Shown here one piece after another: positions 12,299 through 23,404 of a stretch of DNA of 64,000 nt; position 1 is the stretch's first letter; every line of letters begins with the position of its first letter. Source of the stretch: Hygrocybe punicea. Its lineage: Eukaryota; Basidiomycota; Agaricomycetes; Agaricales; Hygrophoraceae. The position numbers and the translations under genes are program-made. The DNA lies in assembly GCA_963556145.1 (NCBI GenBank), contig OY744467.1, forward strand, positions 1,488,001 to 1,552,000, read 5' to 3'. The notes under the pieces were generated by a model. It did not search any database. It was not told the origin of the DNA and worked only from the letters and a program-made list of their open reading frames with translations.

Positions 12299-13944
12299 TG
12301 TTACGGATCGCTTCTGCAGCGGGCTCCGGCAACAATCAACTTAACAGGGGATCGGCTTCCAGAGGGGAGAACAGCAGCTTTCATTGTTGCTTACAGCTAA
12401 GACAACACTGCTAAGAAGGGGGGGTCAAGGTCTAATGTCATTGCGAGCCGTGGGGGTTACCCAAAACAAGATGAGTCTGCCCCAAGAACCAGACTAAACG
12501 TAAAGAAAGGAAAAGAAGAAAAAGTCCGAACCAACAACAAGGACAGTAGATATAGTGAATGGACTTTAGGGGAGTTGGGAATCCAACCATGAAGCTACAA
12601 CATGTCCAACTCTACCATGTGTTCACCATGAGGCGTACATGAGGCGTCCTCATGTCGATGTTCTCGCGATCCAACTGGAGGCCCGGGTGTCATTGAGGGA
12701 GAGGTGAGGTCCGGATGACTCGGATGATTTGTCATCAGGTCATGTGACATGCATAATTGCCAATTCGGGGTCTATACTTGCTGTAACAGGCAAGTGCGCA
12801 GTCTGGCCAGTGCAATGCACAGTCGGGTCGAAGAAGGGTATCGTCCAGTGTAGAATTGGTGAAGGGAGGTCTTGAGGTAGCGTGGATATAGTGGCAAGGT
12901 TGGTGGCATGAAAGAAAATAAAGGAATGTTTAGAGGAAAAACCAACTAAGACAGTGGGCTAGTCGAGGTCAGACATGTGAACAGCATAAGCTGTACTGGA
13001 TGACAATGTCTGTGTCGATGACGTATCGAGGAGCAATGTCTTGTCCTGTCTGTGGAACAATGCGGTCCACCTGATGTCGGTATTTGTCCAAAAAAGGGTA
13101 TCGTTGTAAACGAGTGTGGGAGGTATCAAGGTTTTAGATGGAAAAGGATAAATGAATGTGGGTCCAGGTTTCGAGTCATGGCATGAGTGACAAGCTGTGG
13201 GAACAAGTCGTCGGGTACTGCATTGAAGCGGTGTCATACGAACAATATGCGATAGGGGTTGGTTCACTGTTTGGGAAGTCGTATGGTCTGTGGTCGAAGT
13301 CCGAAAGAATGTGCTTCGGCGATGGTCGGATTAGAGAGAACAGTGAAATGTTCTGTGATCGAGGATTGTTCAGGGCATGCGTGCAGGTGAGGAATGTCGT
13401 CGGATCGTCAGGGAGGATAATGGTAGGCACGGAATACGAAAGTGGAAACCATATATCCGGGAATGGCAATTGTCAATTACGTGTCGATATATTGTCGAGG
13501 TGGAAGTCAGAAGTATCAATGGCGGAAGGGTTTCGGTGCCGATGCCAAAGATAGATCATAACAAAGTAGAAACCGATCAGGAAGGTGATGGCAATGCTGC
13601 CAATAACAATTACGGTAATGAGCTGTGTCGGGAGTACAGCCATTGTGAATCGGTTTGTCGTGGGATGAAGTCAACAATATGTCAGGACGAGGGAAAAGAC
13701 AATAGCAATGATGTCCGTCGGCAAGGAGACTATTCGGGTACAGCAAGGTCACGTGGGATATGTCCATGGTCGGTCTGGATTGTTCTAGAAGAAGGGAAAG
13801 AAGAGAACAAGAACAAGAATAAACAACAATGTCCAAAAGAAGACAAAAGGTAAAGGGGAACGAAAAAGGAAGGTATGGCAAAGTGGAATCGTCATCGTGG
13901 GTAGCGGAGTCGGAATCGGAGTTGCGGAGGTGAAAAATGTAACA
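12299..13944. repeat. Right long terminal repeat
   Basis: 1646 bp matching 7601-9246. It is followed directly by the GACCT target copy and then by the remainder of the hAT-like host element. Confidence 0.92.
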
Positions 13945-14274
13945 GACCTGCACCTGCATTCGCAAGATAACCAGCAGCAACAATAGTGGCACCAGCAGCA
14001 GCAAGAACAACCCCACTGTCCCCACCCCTCCCAGCTCCTTGCAACCCCAGGCCCATGTCAATTGACATGGTGCTGCAGCTTGTGAGGAAATTTGAGGGGT
14101 GAAGGAATATAGTTTGCAGTACAAACCACATCCAAACGCAGACCGGATCACATGGAACAGTTCCATGTGGTTCAGGTTTAGGTTCTGTGAAAGGCCTGAA
14201 CCGAACCAGGGGTCCAGTTTTCAGTTCAGCCAAAATGGCCAAAAACTGGACCAAACTGGACTTCGGCAACACTA

Positions 14275-15945
14275 GATTTTAACAGTGGAAACTGACCTGT
14301 GGACTAAGTTTATTGATCCACAGTTCCAATAGTTAAATACGAACCAGTTGATGTGCCATTCCTGATGATTATGCATCCAAAGATGCCAGCTAAGACAGGG
14401 AAGTGGAAGGGGAAAGTGCAGGAAGAGTTTGAGATGGAGGAGGATGAGGATGAAGATGACAGTGGAATGGCAAGGTTGGGGTGGCTGTGGAATATCAATC
14501 CTAACCAGGGGTGTCAGTGTAGAAGTGACAAGGAGTAGTTAGTAACAAGCTTCAAGGAAATGAAGAAGACATGAAGCCGGTGAGTAAAGGCTACATAATC
14601 TAACAAATCCAGTGTAAGCCAATGATACTGACAGTGTCAGGTATGGCAGGTCAGGTGGCAGCTATAGAGAAATGGGTTTGGAGAGTGTCAAGAATGAACA
14701 GGGGGTGCTGATTTGTTGTAGGATGGTACAATTGTACTATGAAGAAGACTCTGAGTATGGGGGAAAATGGAGACTGAATTTCTTATTCGATATGGCTGTC
14801 AGGCACTGTTTTTATAGTACAGAATACATCTATCTACTTTCAGTTGAGAGTCCTCAGCTGAAAAAGTGATACAAAGGAAAGATAAAATGGGGACATGCAG
14901 AGGAGGTTGTGATGCAATGATGACAGGAAAATGGAGGATAAAAGTGAATATGAGAGAAAAAGATACATATCCCTGTAAGGAAGAGGGGACACACATGTTA
15001 GGCAAGTCCAAAATCAGGGATTGTGTCTGATGAGCTTGTTGGTTGTAAGGATACCATAATAAATGAATTCGAGGAGGAGGAGGGCGGTTGGGGCTGTGCC
15101 CTAGTATTTGGAATTCCAGGGCTTAGAAGCCCAGCAGATTTGGAATGAGAATGGCCATGTCAGGTCACATTGGGTTTGAACATGGGTTGTTGGGAGTGTT
15201 GGGTTCATCCAGATTTGTGATATATTGAGTATGCAGACTCAGAGGGTCAAGGACCCTTTACATCTCCTTGGGTCTTCTAATAGAGACCATCTGGGGTTGA
15301 CAATATGGGTTCTCAAAACTTGGGATGCGAATATGGCTAAACATGTGAGTGGCCAACCAATGGCAAAGTGAGAAAATGTGCCACTGTTGATGGGATTCTT
15401 CTGTCTTGATACCAACACCACCACTCGCTGCACACAATGGCCAACAACTACAATGCATACCTCACTTTCATCAAAAGCATAGATGCAGAAACATGAGCAG
15501 ATTACAAGGAGGCTGTCAATAATGTGGCAGAATTCCACAATGATGGGTTTGTAGGGATGATCAAATGGAACAAGTTGTTGGTGAGGCAATGGTTGAGCAG
15601 CTACAGGAAGGCTATGGTGAGTTCCCTATCTGGAGATGTGCCCCCAGACAACTAACAATGTCCCACTAGGGCATATACAATGGGATCATCAGTGAGCTCA
15701 AAACTGTGGGTAAGAGAGTTGTAATGCTGCCTCTATGGGGGACCAGCAAGAATATGTGGAGGCAGTTGAGGAGTGGCTGGTGGAGATGACAGAGTGAGCT
15801 AGACAGGAACAGGACGATGCACAATGATGAGTGTTCTTTGGAAATGAGTCAAAATATCGCCAATGCAAACCTTCATGCAATTTATGAGTAATTTCAACTG
15901 TATGTCACACTTTAGTCTGATAATGTTTCCAGCTTCCAGACACAT
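14275..15945. other. No recognisable gene; short broken frames
   Basis: Includes a 61-codon frame with an acidic run (about 14425-14465) and a broken frame near 15435-15640, neither of known family. Possibly the decayed 5' part of the Plavaka-like gene that follows. Confidence 0.35.
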
Positions 15946-16469
15946 TTCAAGACTTTGCAAGCGAGAAATTGGGTGGAAAGCAATCAAGTGATGCTTTAAT
16001 AACCCACTGCCTGCGTGAAGTATTACACATGCAGTCAGATATCCTTCTTGATGACAACTTCATGGTCGCATATGAACATGGTATTGTAATCTACTGTTGT
16101 GATGGAATCACACGACAGTTTCACCCATGTTTCCTTACCTATTCAGCTGATTATAAAGAGAAGTATGCAATGTTTTTCCTATCCACGGTTCTCGTTCTGA
16201 TGAAGCCCAGAGTCATCCTTGCCACCATCTGTGACTTGGGTCGCTGTCCTTGTCCCCACTGCCTTGTACAGCTCTCACAAGTTCATAACATGGGGAAAGT
16301 ACAAGACGTGAAACATCGCGAGACACATGCTCGCATAGATTACAAAAATAGGAGGCGCAAGGTTGAAATGGCTCAGGAAATTATCTATATGAGAAACTAT
16401 ACTATCAACACCGAAACACTGGATGCACAGTATAATACTTTAATAAAAAATATGCAAAGGTTATCTTAA

Positions 16470-16790
16470 AATTATTTTATTTTATTTCAACACATGATTA
16501 GGAGAAATATTCTGAAAATATATTATGGCATTTCCACATAATTTTAAGCAAAGTATTATTTCGAACATACTGAATGTTATGAGATAAAGAATGAAGCCAC
16601 TCACCAACTGGAGTCAAAGTAACACATTATTTGTTCATTATATTTTTGTTTAAAATGTATAAAAGTTATGTAATATCTTTTCAGATTTTGTTGCTTTTGA
16701 TACATTAAAATAACATAGATTAATTTTAATGCAACTTCAAGATATTTTTGCAATATATATCATGCTGTGCATCCAGTGAAATGGTGGAAA
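16470..16790. other. AT-rich block inside the Plavaka-like pseudogene
   Basis: About 320 bp of very AT-rich sequence separates two blocks that are close together in intact relatives. No inverted ends or target duplication were found, so it may be an insertion or local decay. Confidence 0.4.
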
Positions 16791-17177
16791 CCCTCTTGGG
16801 GGAGCAATCCCTGGTTCCAACATCTGTAAGCATAAAAATGATCTCTTGGAGAAGCTGGAGCTAACAATATTACAGAATGCATTCTCTTGCAAGCTTTCCC
16901 CACTGGGTTTTAATTTTTTCCTTATGCTGGTTGTTGATCTTCTCCATGAGTTTGAGTTGGGTGTATGGAAAGCTTTGTTTATACATCTCCTCTGGATCTT
17001 GGAAGCCACTGATAAGACTTTGATCATTGAACTGAACCGTCGGTATGTGATGACTAACAATTAATGCACAACAACTCATACCATGCTTGAAGCTATAGAC
17101 AAGTGCCCACTTTCGGTGGAGACACTATTAGATTGTTCCCTGCCAATATCTCTAAAATGAAAAAATTGGCTGCACGG

Positions 17178-17333
17178 TGGAGTGGTACCGAGGTACCACT
17201 CCGGGGGCTCACGCAGGACTCGAGGGAAAGGTCGACTGGATAGGAAGGATGGACTAACTACTACATCAGGAAGGCTACTAACTAGGTCAACTGTGGGAAC
17301 CTGGTCACGTGACTGGCAGGTCCCACTACTCCA
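17178..17333. repeat. Left 156-bp LTR of the TRIM-like element
   Basis: Starts TGGAGTGG and ends ACTACTCCA. Differs from the right copy by A/G, A/G and T/C changes. Confidence 0.85.
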
Positions 17334-18169
17334 AGTGCCCCTTTTCCTCATGGCGATGCCCTCGTCGCCAACTGCTACAGAAAAGATCACAAAACAAACA
17401 GAAACTGACCAAAAAACTCTAAAGCCACAACTCCCAGTCCCTCAGAATGCCTTGACTCAAGGCCAGGGCCTTATATCATGAAGCGGGAAGTCGTCCTCAC
17501 GCAGGGGGCGGTAGATGACCAGACTCTACAAGACTCTCCTCAAACTCAATACTCTTCGAATGCCTCCCTCGCAAGGGTTCGGGCTCACAACGCAAGGCCA
17601 AAGATCCCTCGAATCGTCCTAGCAAGTACTTAGTGCAGTGTGAAGGTTCAGGTGGTCCAAAATATAACTGTATTGGCAGAGATCGGGTAAACGGGTGCGT
17701 GAACATAGTGTAGTGACAGCTTGTAGGTAGACTTTAATTGACATCCAGTGTGGGGAGAACAGGGGATGAGGCTATAATAAAAGCTATAATACTGATGGGG
17801 CATAGAGTTGTACTTAACGAGGTATAGTATCCCGACATGAAGGGGGTTGGCGTATCACGCGAAGGGATCGCGGTGGTTTGTTTGGGTCGGCGTGGGGTAC
17901 ATTACACTGTTGGGTTCCCTGGCGGGGTGGTACACAACTGAACGAGGGTGTGTGGGGGGCTGGGGCGACTCGTTTGGGTTCCTATGGGTCCCGGGCGGCA
18001 CCAGGGTCGAGAACGATGCCGCGGGGAGCTGAACAAGGGTTCGCGGGGCCAGGTATGGTGTAAGGAACCGGCCGGGGGGTTGTGACATGGCGGAACGTGG
18101 TGGGGGTCTGGGAACGGCGGGCACAGTCCACTCACGGTATTGGAGGGAGGTGGGGTGCTCCGGGATGGT

Positions 18170-18650
18170 GAACAGGTGGGCCACGAGTGTCGTGAGTCGA
18201 CCTGGGGCTGGCTACGTTGGCAGAACGGAGCCGCGCGATGGTGACGTGGCGCAGGGCTGGGGTGTCTGGAGGTGATGGCGGGGGTTCGTTTGGTGCAATG
18301 AAAGGGAACGGGGGTCCTGGCCGGTGGAACAAGGGCACGGGAGGTCGTATGGGTCCATGTGGGGCTGGGGTACACGAAAGAACTGGGGTCTGGCGGGGGG
18401 GCGCGACGAATCCGTGGTGTGACCAAAAACAGCGGTGGGGGCTCGTTCGGGGCGTTAGCGAGATGCAGGGTGCTCTGGGGGGTGGGCCACGAGTTTGGTG
18501 AGCTGGTCTGGGGCCGGTTGTGCTGGCAGAACAGGGCCGCGCGATGGTGACGTGGCGTGTGGCTCGGGTGTCCGAAAACGACGGTGGGGGTTCGTTTGGC
18601 ACAATGGAGGGGAACGGGGGGCTCCGGAATGTTGAACGAGGTTGCGGGGG
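18170..18650. repeat. Degenerate tandem repeat, period about 306 bp
   Basis: GTGGGCCACGAGT occurs near 18176 and again near 18484. The following CCGCGCGATGGTGACGTGGC block repeats near 18231 and 18537, as does GGGGTTCGTTTGG. The repeat opens long frames on several strands (for example 17902-18663 minus), which I read as a composition effect rather than genes. Confidence 0.65.
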
Positions 18651-18973
18651 GTTGTCTGGACATGGCTGGGTCTACGGGAAGTGGAAATTCGGGGGGTCGA
18701 AAAAAGTGACGTGGCCTGCCGCTTGGGTGCTGAGAAGGGTCGCAGGCGTGTTTTTTGGGTCAACAGGGGTCAACGCGGGGCGACGCGGGGCCCTATTGGG
18801 TTGAACATGTGCACCGGGGGGTAATTTGAGTGTTGTACAGCCATGAGTGAAGAGAAAATGTGCGGTTGCGCAGCAGTGGGTGGTGAGGCCGAAAAAAGGT
18901 CGTCTCGCAAGAAAAAGTCATAAGGAGTCCAAAAAGCAGAAACATGGGTCGAAAAACACTCTCATCACCACGT

Positions 18974-19129
18974 TGGAGTGGTACCGAGGTACCACTCCGG
19001 GGGCTCACGCAGGACTCGAGGGAAAGGTCGACTGGATAGGAAGGATGGACTGACTACTACATCGGGAAGGCTACTAACTAGGTCAACCGTGGGAACCTGG
19101 TCACGTGACTGGCAGGTCCCACTACTCCA
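18974..19129. repeat. Right 156-bp LTR of the TRIM-like element
   Basis: Second copy of the short LTR, ending directly before the ATGG target copy. Confidence 0.85.
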
Positions 19130-19429
19130 ATGGGATTTCAAGGATATCTTACAGGTTAGTATGCTATTGTGCCTTATCATCAGTCAGCTGACCCCAGGAT
19201 TACCAGTGTGCCATCCCAGTCTTTGACGGCCTCCAGCCTGAGCTGCACAACAGCTCCATTCTAGAGTTACTCTTTGTCTGCACACCTTGGCATGGCATAG
19301 CCAAGCTTCGTATGCATACTGATATCACTTTAGACATCCTTGACCAGATAACCACTCAAGTTGGTATGGCATTCCGCAAGTTCACCAACCAGACATGTGC
19401 AGCCTTTGACAAACAGGAACTTACATGCT

Positions 19430-20205
19430 GCGTCGCTGCCAGCACCATTGTTGCTACTGCTGCCATTGCCACTGTCACTGCTGCTGCTGCTGCTGCTGTA
19501 GCTGCTGTGGTTGTTGCCGCCACCATTTTCATTGCAGCCATGGTTACTGCCACTACTGCTGGGGTTGCCATGGGGCTGCTGCCACATCCACACTCACAGG
19601 CGTCATGGAGCTGTGGGTAAGTATAGATAAATAAATGACATATAAGAAATGACATATCTTAGCAGTGGGGGTGGGCACACCACTCCCTGCTGTGTCCTGT
19701 TCTCACTACTGTCCCTGGTTCCCATCATGGGTGTGGTGTGGGCATGGGCATGGTGTTGGTGGTGTTGGCATGGGCATGGGCAGGCGTGGGTGTGGGCGTT
19801 GATGGTGCCACTGCTGCTGCTGGCCATCCTCATCATGCTTCTCTGCATAAGAAAATGTCAGTAAAGTAAATATTATTGGATTACTTACCGTTTTTGCTTG
19901 TGAGTGTTGCTGTTCTTGTTGTTGAGTTGACATTTCATGTCTATGTTTAAGATCACATGATCTACATTCCCGCATTTTCCTACACAAAAATTAACACAAA
20001 AATTAATTATTTCAGTATCTACATAGAATGAGTTCATGGTTTGGACCTGGTTCCAAGCCATTCAGAAATTTCAGAAGGGCCTGGAACCCAGAACCAGACC
20101 TGTGGTTCAGTTCAGCCAAAGTGCTGAACTTAGATTGAACTTAGGGTTCAGTTTGGGGTTTGAACCGGGTTTGGATCAGTTCAAAACTGGACTATGGCAA
20201 CACTA
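19430..20205 (-). mobile_element. Truncated hAT-like element, same family as 6155-14274
   Basis: The right end (complement TAGTGTTGCCATAGTCCAG) lies at 20205. Moving left come a GAACC/GGTTC-rich zone (20030-20190), GGGCATGGGCATGG repeats (19730-19800) and a CTG-rich tract (19430-19560). This is the same order, in reverse, as 6155-7600. No matching second end was found on the left, so the copy is truncated or rearranged within the Plavaka-like gene. Confidence 0.5.
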
Positions 20206-21032
20206 ATTTGATTCCTGCCTTCACTAGGGGGAAGTTACATGTTGATGGCAAGGGTTTGTCGGTGTGTACTCGAGATTCATCAGACTGGGCAGCATATTAT
20301 GTGAATCGGTAAGCATGTTGATGAAATCTGCCACCGCCATCTCAACCTTTATTTTAAGATTTGTTGATCGCGATATGATTATGCGGTACTACATAGGCCT
20401 TGGTGTGGGGCATAAGCATGTTCACCATGATGCTGGCTGGTCACTTAACCAGTCGGCTGCTGAAGGATTGGGATCTGAAAGAGAGGAAATGGATCCAGAA
20501 GCTCTGGGCAAGGAACATTCTTCCTTGGATTCTGGCATGGCATCCCAATCTGAAGATGAGGGATCCAGTGACAGTCATGCCAGTGTAGAGGGTGATGAGG
20601 ACTCTGATGTGCACACAGACGATGAGGAATTACTTGCTATGGAAGATATGTATGGGTTGAACTCCTAGATACATCTGATGAATATTATTCGAACCCTAAT
20701 ACTTATCATTACCCAGTAACACCCCCCTGTGAAATAGATGGTGTAAAATCACAGAGAGATAGCCATGTAAAATTGAGAGCAGGACCCTGAAAATGAGAGG
20801 CATCATGAAAAAATGAGATGGTGAAAATGAGAGCAGTCACATTTTGCCCATGCAGGTATAAAAAGCCAATATTCCACTTGAATTTCAAGCGTACCTCTTG
20901 ATGTCCTCAGACGAGAATGACTCTTCAGACACTCCTTGTAGTTGGAAACAACCTGGAGCTTTACACCTTGGTCCTAGGAAAAAGCCATTCATTACCACCT
21001 TCCTGATCTCTACATTCTGATCTAATTTCTAT

Positions 21033-22316
21033 CAGGTGTAGCAGTGGTACAGACCAGCTTGTGCATCATGGAAGGCATTTTGGATGCACCATTCATGCAC
21101 TATGCACTGTTAGTGCCTTTCTGAACAATGGCATCTTGCACATGGGAGAACTTGCAGAGGAGCCAGAAGAAACATTCACCCATGAGTTTGCATTCTTTGT
21201 TCTGCTCTAGCATGAATTTATTGACTCTTATTGGTAGGGAATGCTGGGAGCCTAGAGTTTTCCAACAACTGCTGGAAATGGTACCGGGGCTTGAGGAACA
21301 CTTATTGGAAGGCTCTGATGAAGACTTGGTGCACATAGGCAAACTGGTACGTATTGTCTCTGACTCAACATCACGGCGACTAACTTGGCGACAGATACAA
21401 AGAGGCTCCTCCAATGCAAGGGCCAACGACACCAAAAGCTTGAAAGGAGCCATCCTAGATTGGATTACACCCCATGGCCAGCCTCTGAACCTGCCCTTGG
21501 CTTGCAATATCAAAACTAATTGTGGCTTCCATCACAAGCGCACTGGGGCTCTATTGTGTCCTGCCTCTCTGAAGTGGTCCAATGCTGAGTACACAAACTG
21601 AATCTATGTGATACACACTCTAATATTAATTAGGATCAAGGACAAGCTACGCAGTGGTGAAATGTGGGTACTGGGAGATCAGTGGCCCATTTTCTTGTAT
21701 CAAGGGTACACTTATGACCGGGAGGATCTATGGAATGGTTTGTTCAGAAGTGCTCTTCTTGTTTGTGTAAGCGCAATGACAATCTCTTCTGGGCTCCAGT
21801 GCTAATACTTTCTTAGGCATACAAGCATATTTTCACATCCCCAAGTTCTGTCGAAAAGGAGCCCAAAGCCACACAGTCTGGCAATGCACAAATTCATGGC
21901 ATGACTCACATCACATCTCCTTCAATCACCTATGTTGCTACTCAGGTAACTGTTTTGTCTCCATTGCTGAATCATCACTTGTATATCTGAGATTTATTGC
22001 AGGTTTGCTTCACACTCTCTTCATCACCTGTTTTTTCGAGAACAGATCTTATCACAGACTCTGAGCAGTTTTACAACATGGTGCTCGATCTCTTTGATGA
22101 CATTGAAGAAAGAGCAGAGGTCAATGACCTTCTTACGTGGTGGAATCAGTGAGTTATGTTGTTGTGCCTCCTTATCTATCTGAACTGCTCTGCAGCCAGA
22201 TCTTCCCAAGTTACTCATTGGCAAGGGCTCCTGTCTGAAAAGACAGCCCCCTCGCTTGGATAAAGGAAAAGTGGTCGCAGCTCAGGGCCATGAATGGCAA
22301 ACTTCCTCATGATTAG
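21033..22316 (+). pseudogene. DUF6698-family gene, decayed
   Basis: Spliced by eye, the plus strand gives a protein of the DUF6698 family, abundant in Agaricomycetes and of unknown function. Blocks include TIHALCTVSAFLNNGILHM, LLEMVPGLEEHLLEG, KSLKGAILDWITP, GFHHKRTGALLCP, GDQWPIFLYQGYTYD, HIFTSPSSVEKEPKA and MVLDLFDDIEERAEVNDL. Introns fit at 21186-21237, 21767-21816, 21946-22002 and 22149-22195. A stop after AEYTN (21600) where the next donor should be, and a TGA inside the last exon (near 22233), suggest it is dead. The first exon start was not resolved; an acceptor near 21033 implies more upstream exons. Confidence 0.72.
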
Positions 22317-22529
22317 GATTATGTATCTTGAAATTTGTATCTATTCTAAAATTGCATCTGGAATGCATCTGAATCATACCCTGTTCTGTCTTGAATGCTG
22401 TCGTTGACTGAGTACCACCAATACAAGAAATTTAGCCTCCGTTCAACAATCATTTTTTTTTTGATTCGGTCAACCAGCTGTCACATGGGTACATATGGTC
22501 AGCCTTGCAATTATCCATCTTCCATACAG

Positions 22530-22985
22530 ATCTGATGCCAGACCTGCCATACTGTTGGCTACGGGCCACACAAAATTAGACCAACAACGCAGTGCCCAAT
22601 AGGTAAATGTTATCACGGTTCATTGTCCATAGGGATCTGGTCCTAGACCCCCATACAGATGGCTACTGGCCACACAAAGTCAGAATGTCATTTCTGGTAA
22701 GTTTTACCAGGTCTACAGATCTATACAAAGCCAGTCACTGCTGACCCTTTTGTCGCAACATTACCAACTCAGCCAACTGGCCATCTTTCTTCCATACTGT
22801 TAACAAAGCGGCGCCACACAGTTGCTTATAACAACCACTCATCTGCCCTACGGATCCAGTCCCACATAAGCCCATGTTGCTTTAGAGGTAAGTTTTACCA
22901 GGTCTGCAGACTCATATAAAGGCAGTAACTATGGACTCTTTTCAACAACATTGATAGTTCAGTCCAACAGCCATCTTTCCTCTGG
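22530..22985. repeat. Degenerate tandem repeats
   Basis: GGTAAGTTTTACCAGGTCT occurs at about 22696 and again near 22891, each followed by a similar 90-bp block ending GCCATCTTTC. A second motif, GGCCACACAAA, repeats at about 22565 and 22670. No gene is present between 22,317 and 23,404. Confidence 0.6.
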
Positions 22986-23404
22986 TGTTCGCCAAAGCAG
23001 CATCATGCTGGCATGTTTGATCAATCCAATCATGCCTGTAGTGTAATGTAAAACTAGCTGGAGTTTGCCACCCTTATAAAATATTAGCACACCACAGAGT
23101 TCCTCTCAATTTCTGTCTTTATTCTGGGATTTGTGTCAATGATGATCATGTTGTCTTAGTCTTAACATGTTGTTCAAATCTAGCAGCGCTCTAGTGGTAT
23201 CTCTAGCTTTGGCAGAATGTCTGCAATAATTGGACTCATTGGACCAAATAAATAAAATGTAATGCCTTCTCATAGTTGGTCATTTCGGTGTTTGGCTGGT
23301 GTACAAATAAGTACAAAGGGCACAACCTCTCGGAAGCAGCTTGGCAGGAGCGCTGTCACAGTTGATTTACAACCCTACTGACCCCCACAGAGTACTTTCT
23401 ACAT

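Larger units (their letters stand above)
7601..13944. mobile_element. LTR retrotransposon derivative (LARD-like, no pol)
   Basis: Two direct repeats of 1646 bp flank a 3052-bp interior. The LTRs begin TGTTACGG and end TGTAACA. The 5 bp GACCT occurs just before (7596-7600) and just after (13945-13949), a perfect target duplication. LTRs appear identical throughout: same length, identical translated frames, and no difference in the blocks compared by eye, so insertion was recent. No protease, reverse transcriptase, RNase H or integrase motif was seen in any frame, so it must rely on another element's enzymes. Primer-binding and polypurine sites could not be assigned with confidence; the first interior bases after the 5' LTR are ATACCCCTGGAACAAGG. 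Confidence 0.9.
6155..14274. mobile_element. hAT-like non-autonomous element, split by an LTR retrotransposon
   Basis: The left end TAGTGTGGCCGTAGTCCAG and the right end (complement TAGTGTTGCCGAAGTCCAG, ending at 14274) are inverted copies of one terminus. Each is followed by about 150-200 bp rich in GAACC/GGTTC words. Without the inserted LTR element (7601-13944 plus its GACCT duplication) the element would be about 1.8 kb. Its interior has CATGCCCATGCC-type repeats (6540-6600) and GCAGCA-rich sequence (7350-7600), also seen in reverse at 19.4-20.2 kb. The 8-bp flanks (GTTTAGTG and GATTTTAA) do not match, so pairing these two ends as one insertion is an inference. Confidence 0.5.
17178..19129. 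mobile_element. Short-LTR retroelement (TRIM-like) inserted in the Plavaka-like gene
   Basis: Two 156-bp direct repeats (17178-17333 and 18974-19129) differ at three positions, all transitions. They start TGGAGTGG, end CTACTCCA and flank 1640 bp without retroviral-type enzymes. Each LTR opens with the palindrome GGAGTGGTACC...GGTACCACTCC. The flanks are ACGG (17174-17177) and ATGG (19130-19133), a 4-bp duplication with one C-to-T change. Removing the element and one flank joins the host frame as ...KKLAAR then DFKDILQ, matching intact relatives. The interior is strongly G-rich between 17.85 and 18.8 kb. Confidence 0.82.
15950..20668 (+). pseudogene. Plavaka-like transposase, interrupted pseudogene
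   Basis: Blocks of a transposase-like protein common in mushroom genomes appear in order. They are LLDDNFMVAYEHGIVIYC with LTYSADYKEK (16050-16160), a GT-AG intron (about 16158-16214), VILATICDLGRCPCPHCLV (16215-16270), SPLGFNFFLMLVVDLLHEF then ELGVWKALF (16905-16985), an intron ending near 17099, RQVPTFGGDTIRLFPANIS (17100-17157), WHGIAKLRMHTDITLDILD (19290-19345), and finally FVDRDMIMRYY plus a long acidic tail (20360-20668). It is broken by an AT-rich block (about 16470-16790), a short-LTR element (17178-19129) and a hAT-like end (up to 20205), and an internal part is missing. I assign the Plavaka name from memory; the block identities are firmer than the name. Confidence 0.65.

Noticed and set aside
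6155..14274. 8-bp target duplication for the outer hAT-like element
   Set aside because: The flanks GTTTAGTG and GATTTTAA do not match, so a duplication is not claimed.
17902..18663. 253-codon minus-strand frame plus several plus-strand frames
   Set aside because: All arise from one G-rich, degenerate 306-bp repeat; Pro/Arg/Ser composition without domains, open in many frames at once.
19312..19620. 102-codon plus frame as a separate gene
   Set aside because: Its first 40 residues belong to the Plavaka-like pseudogene, and the Ala-rich rest comes from the inserted hAT-like CTG tract.
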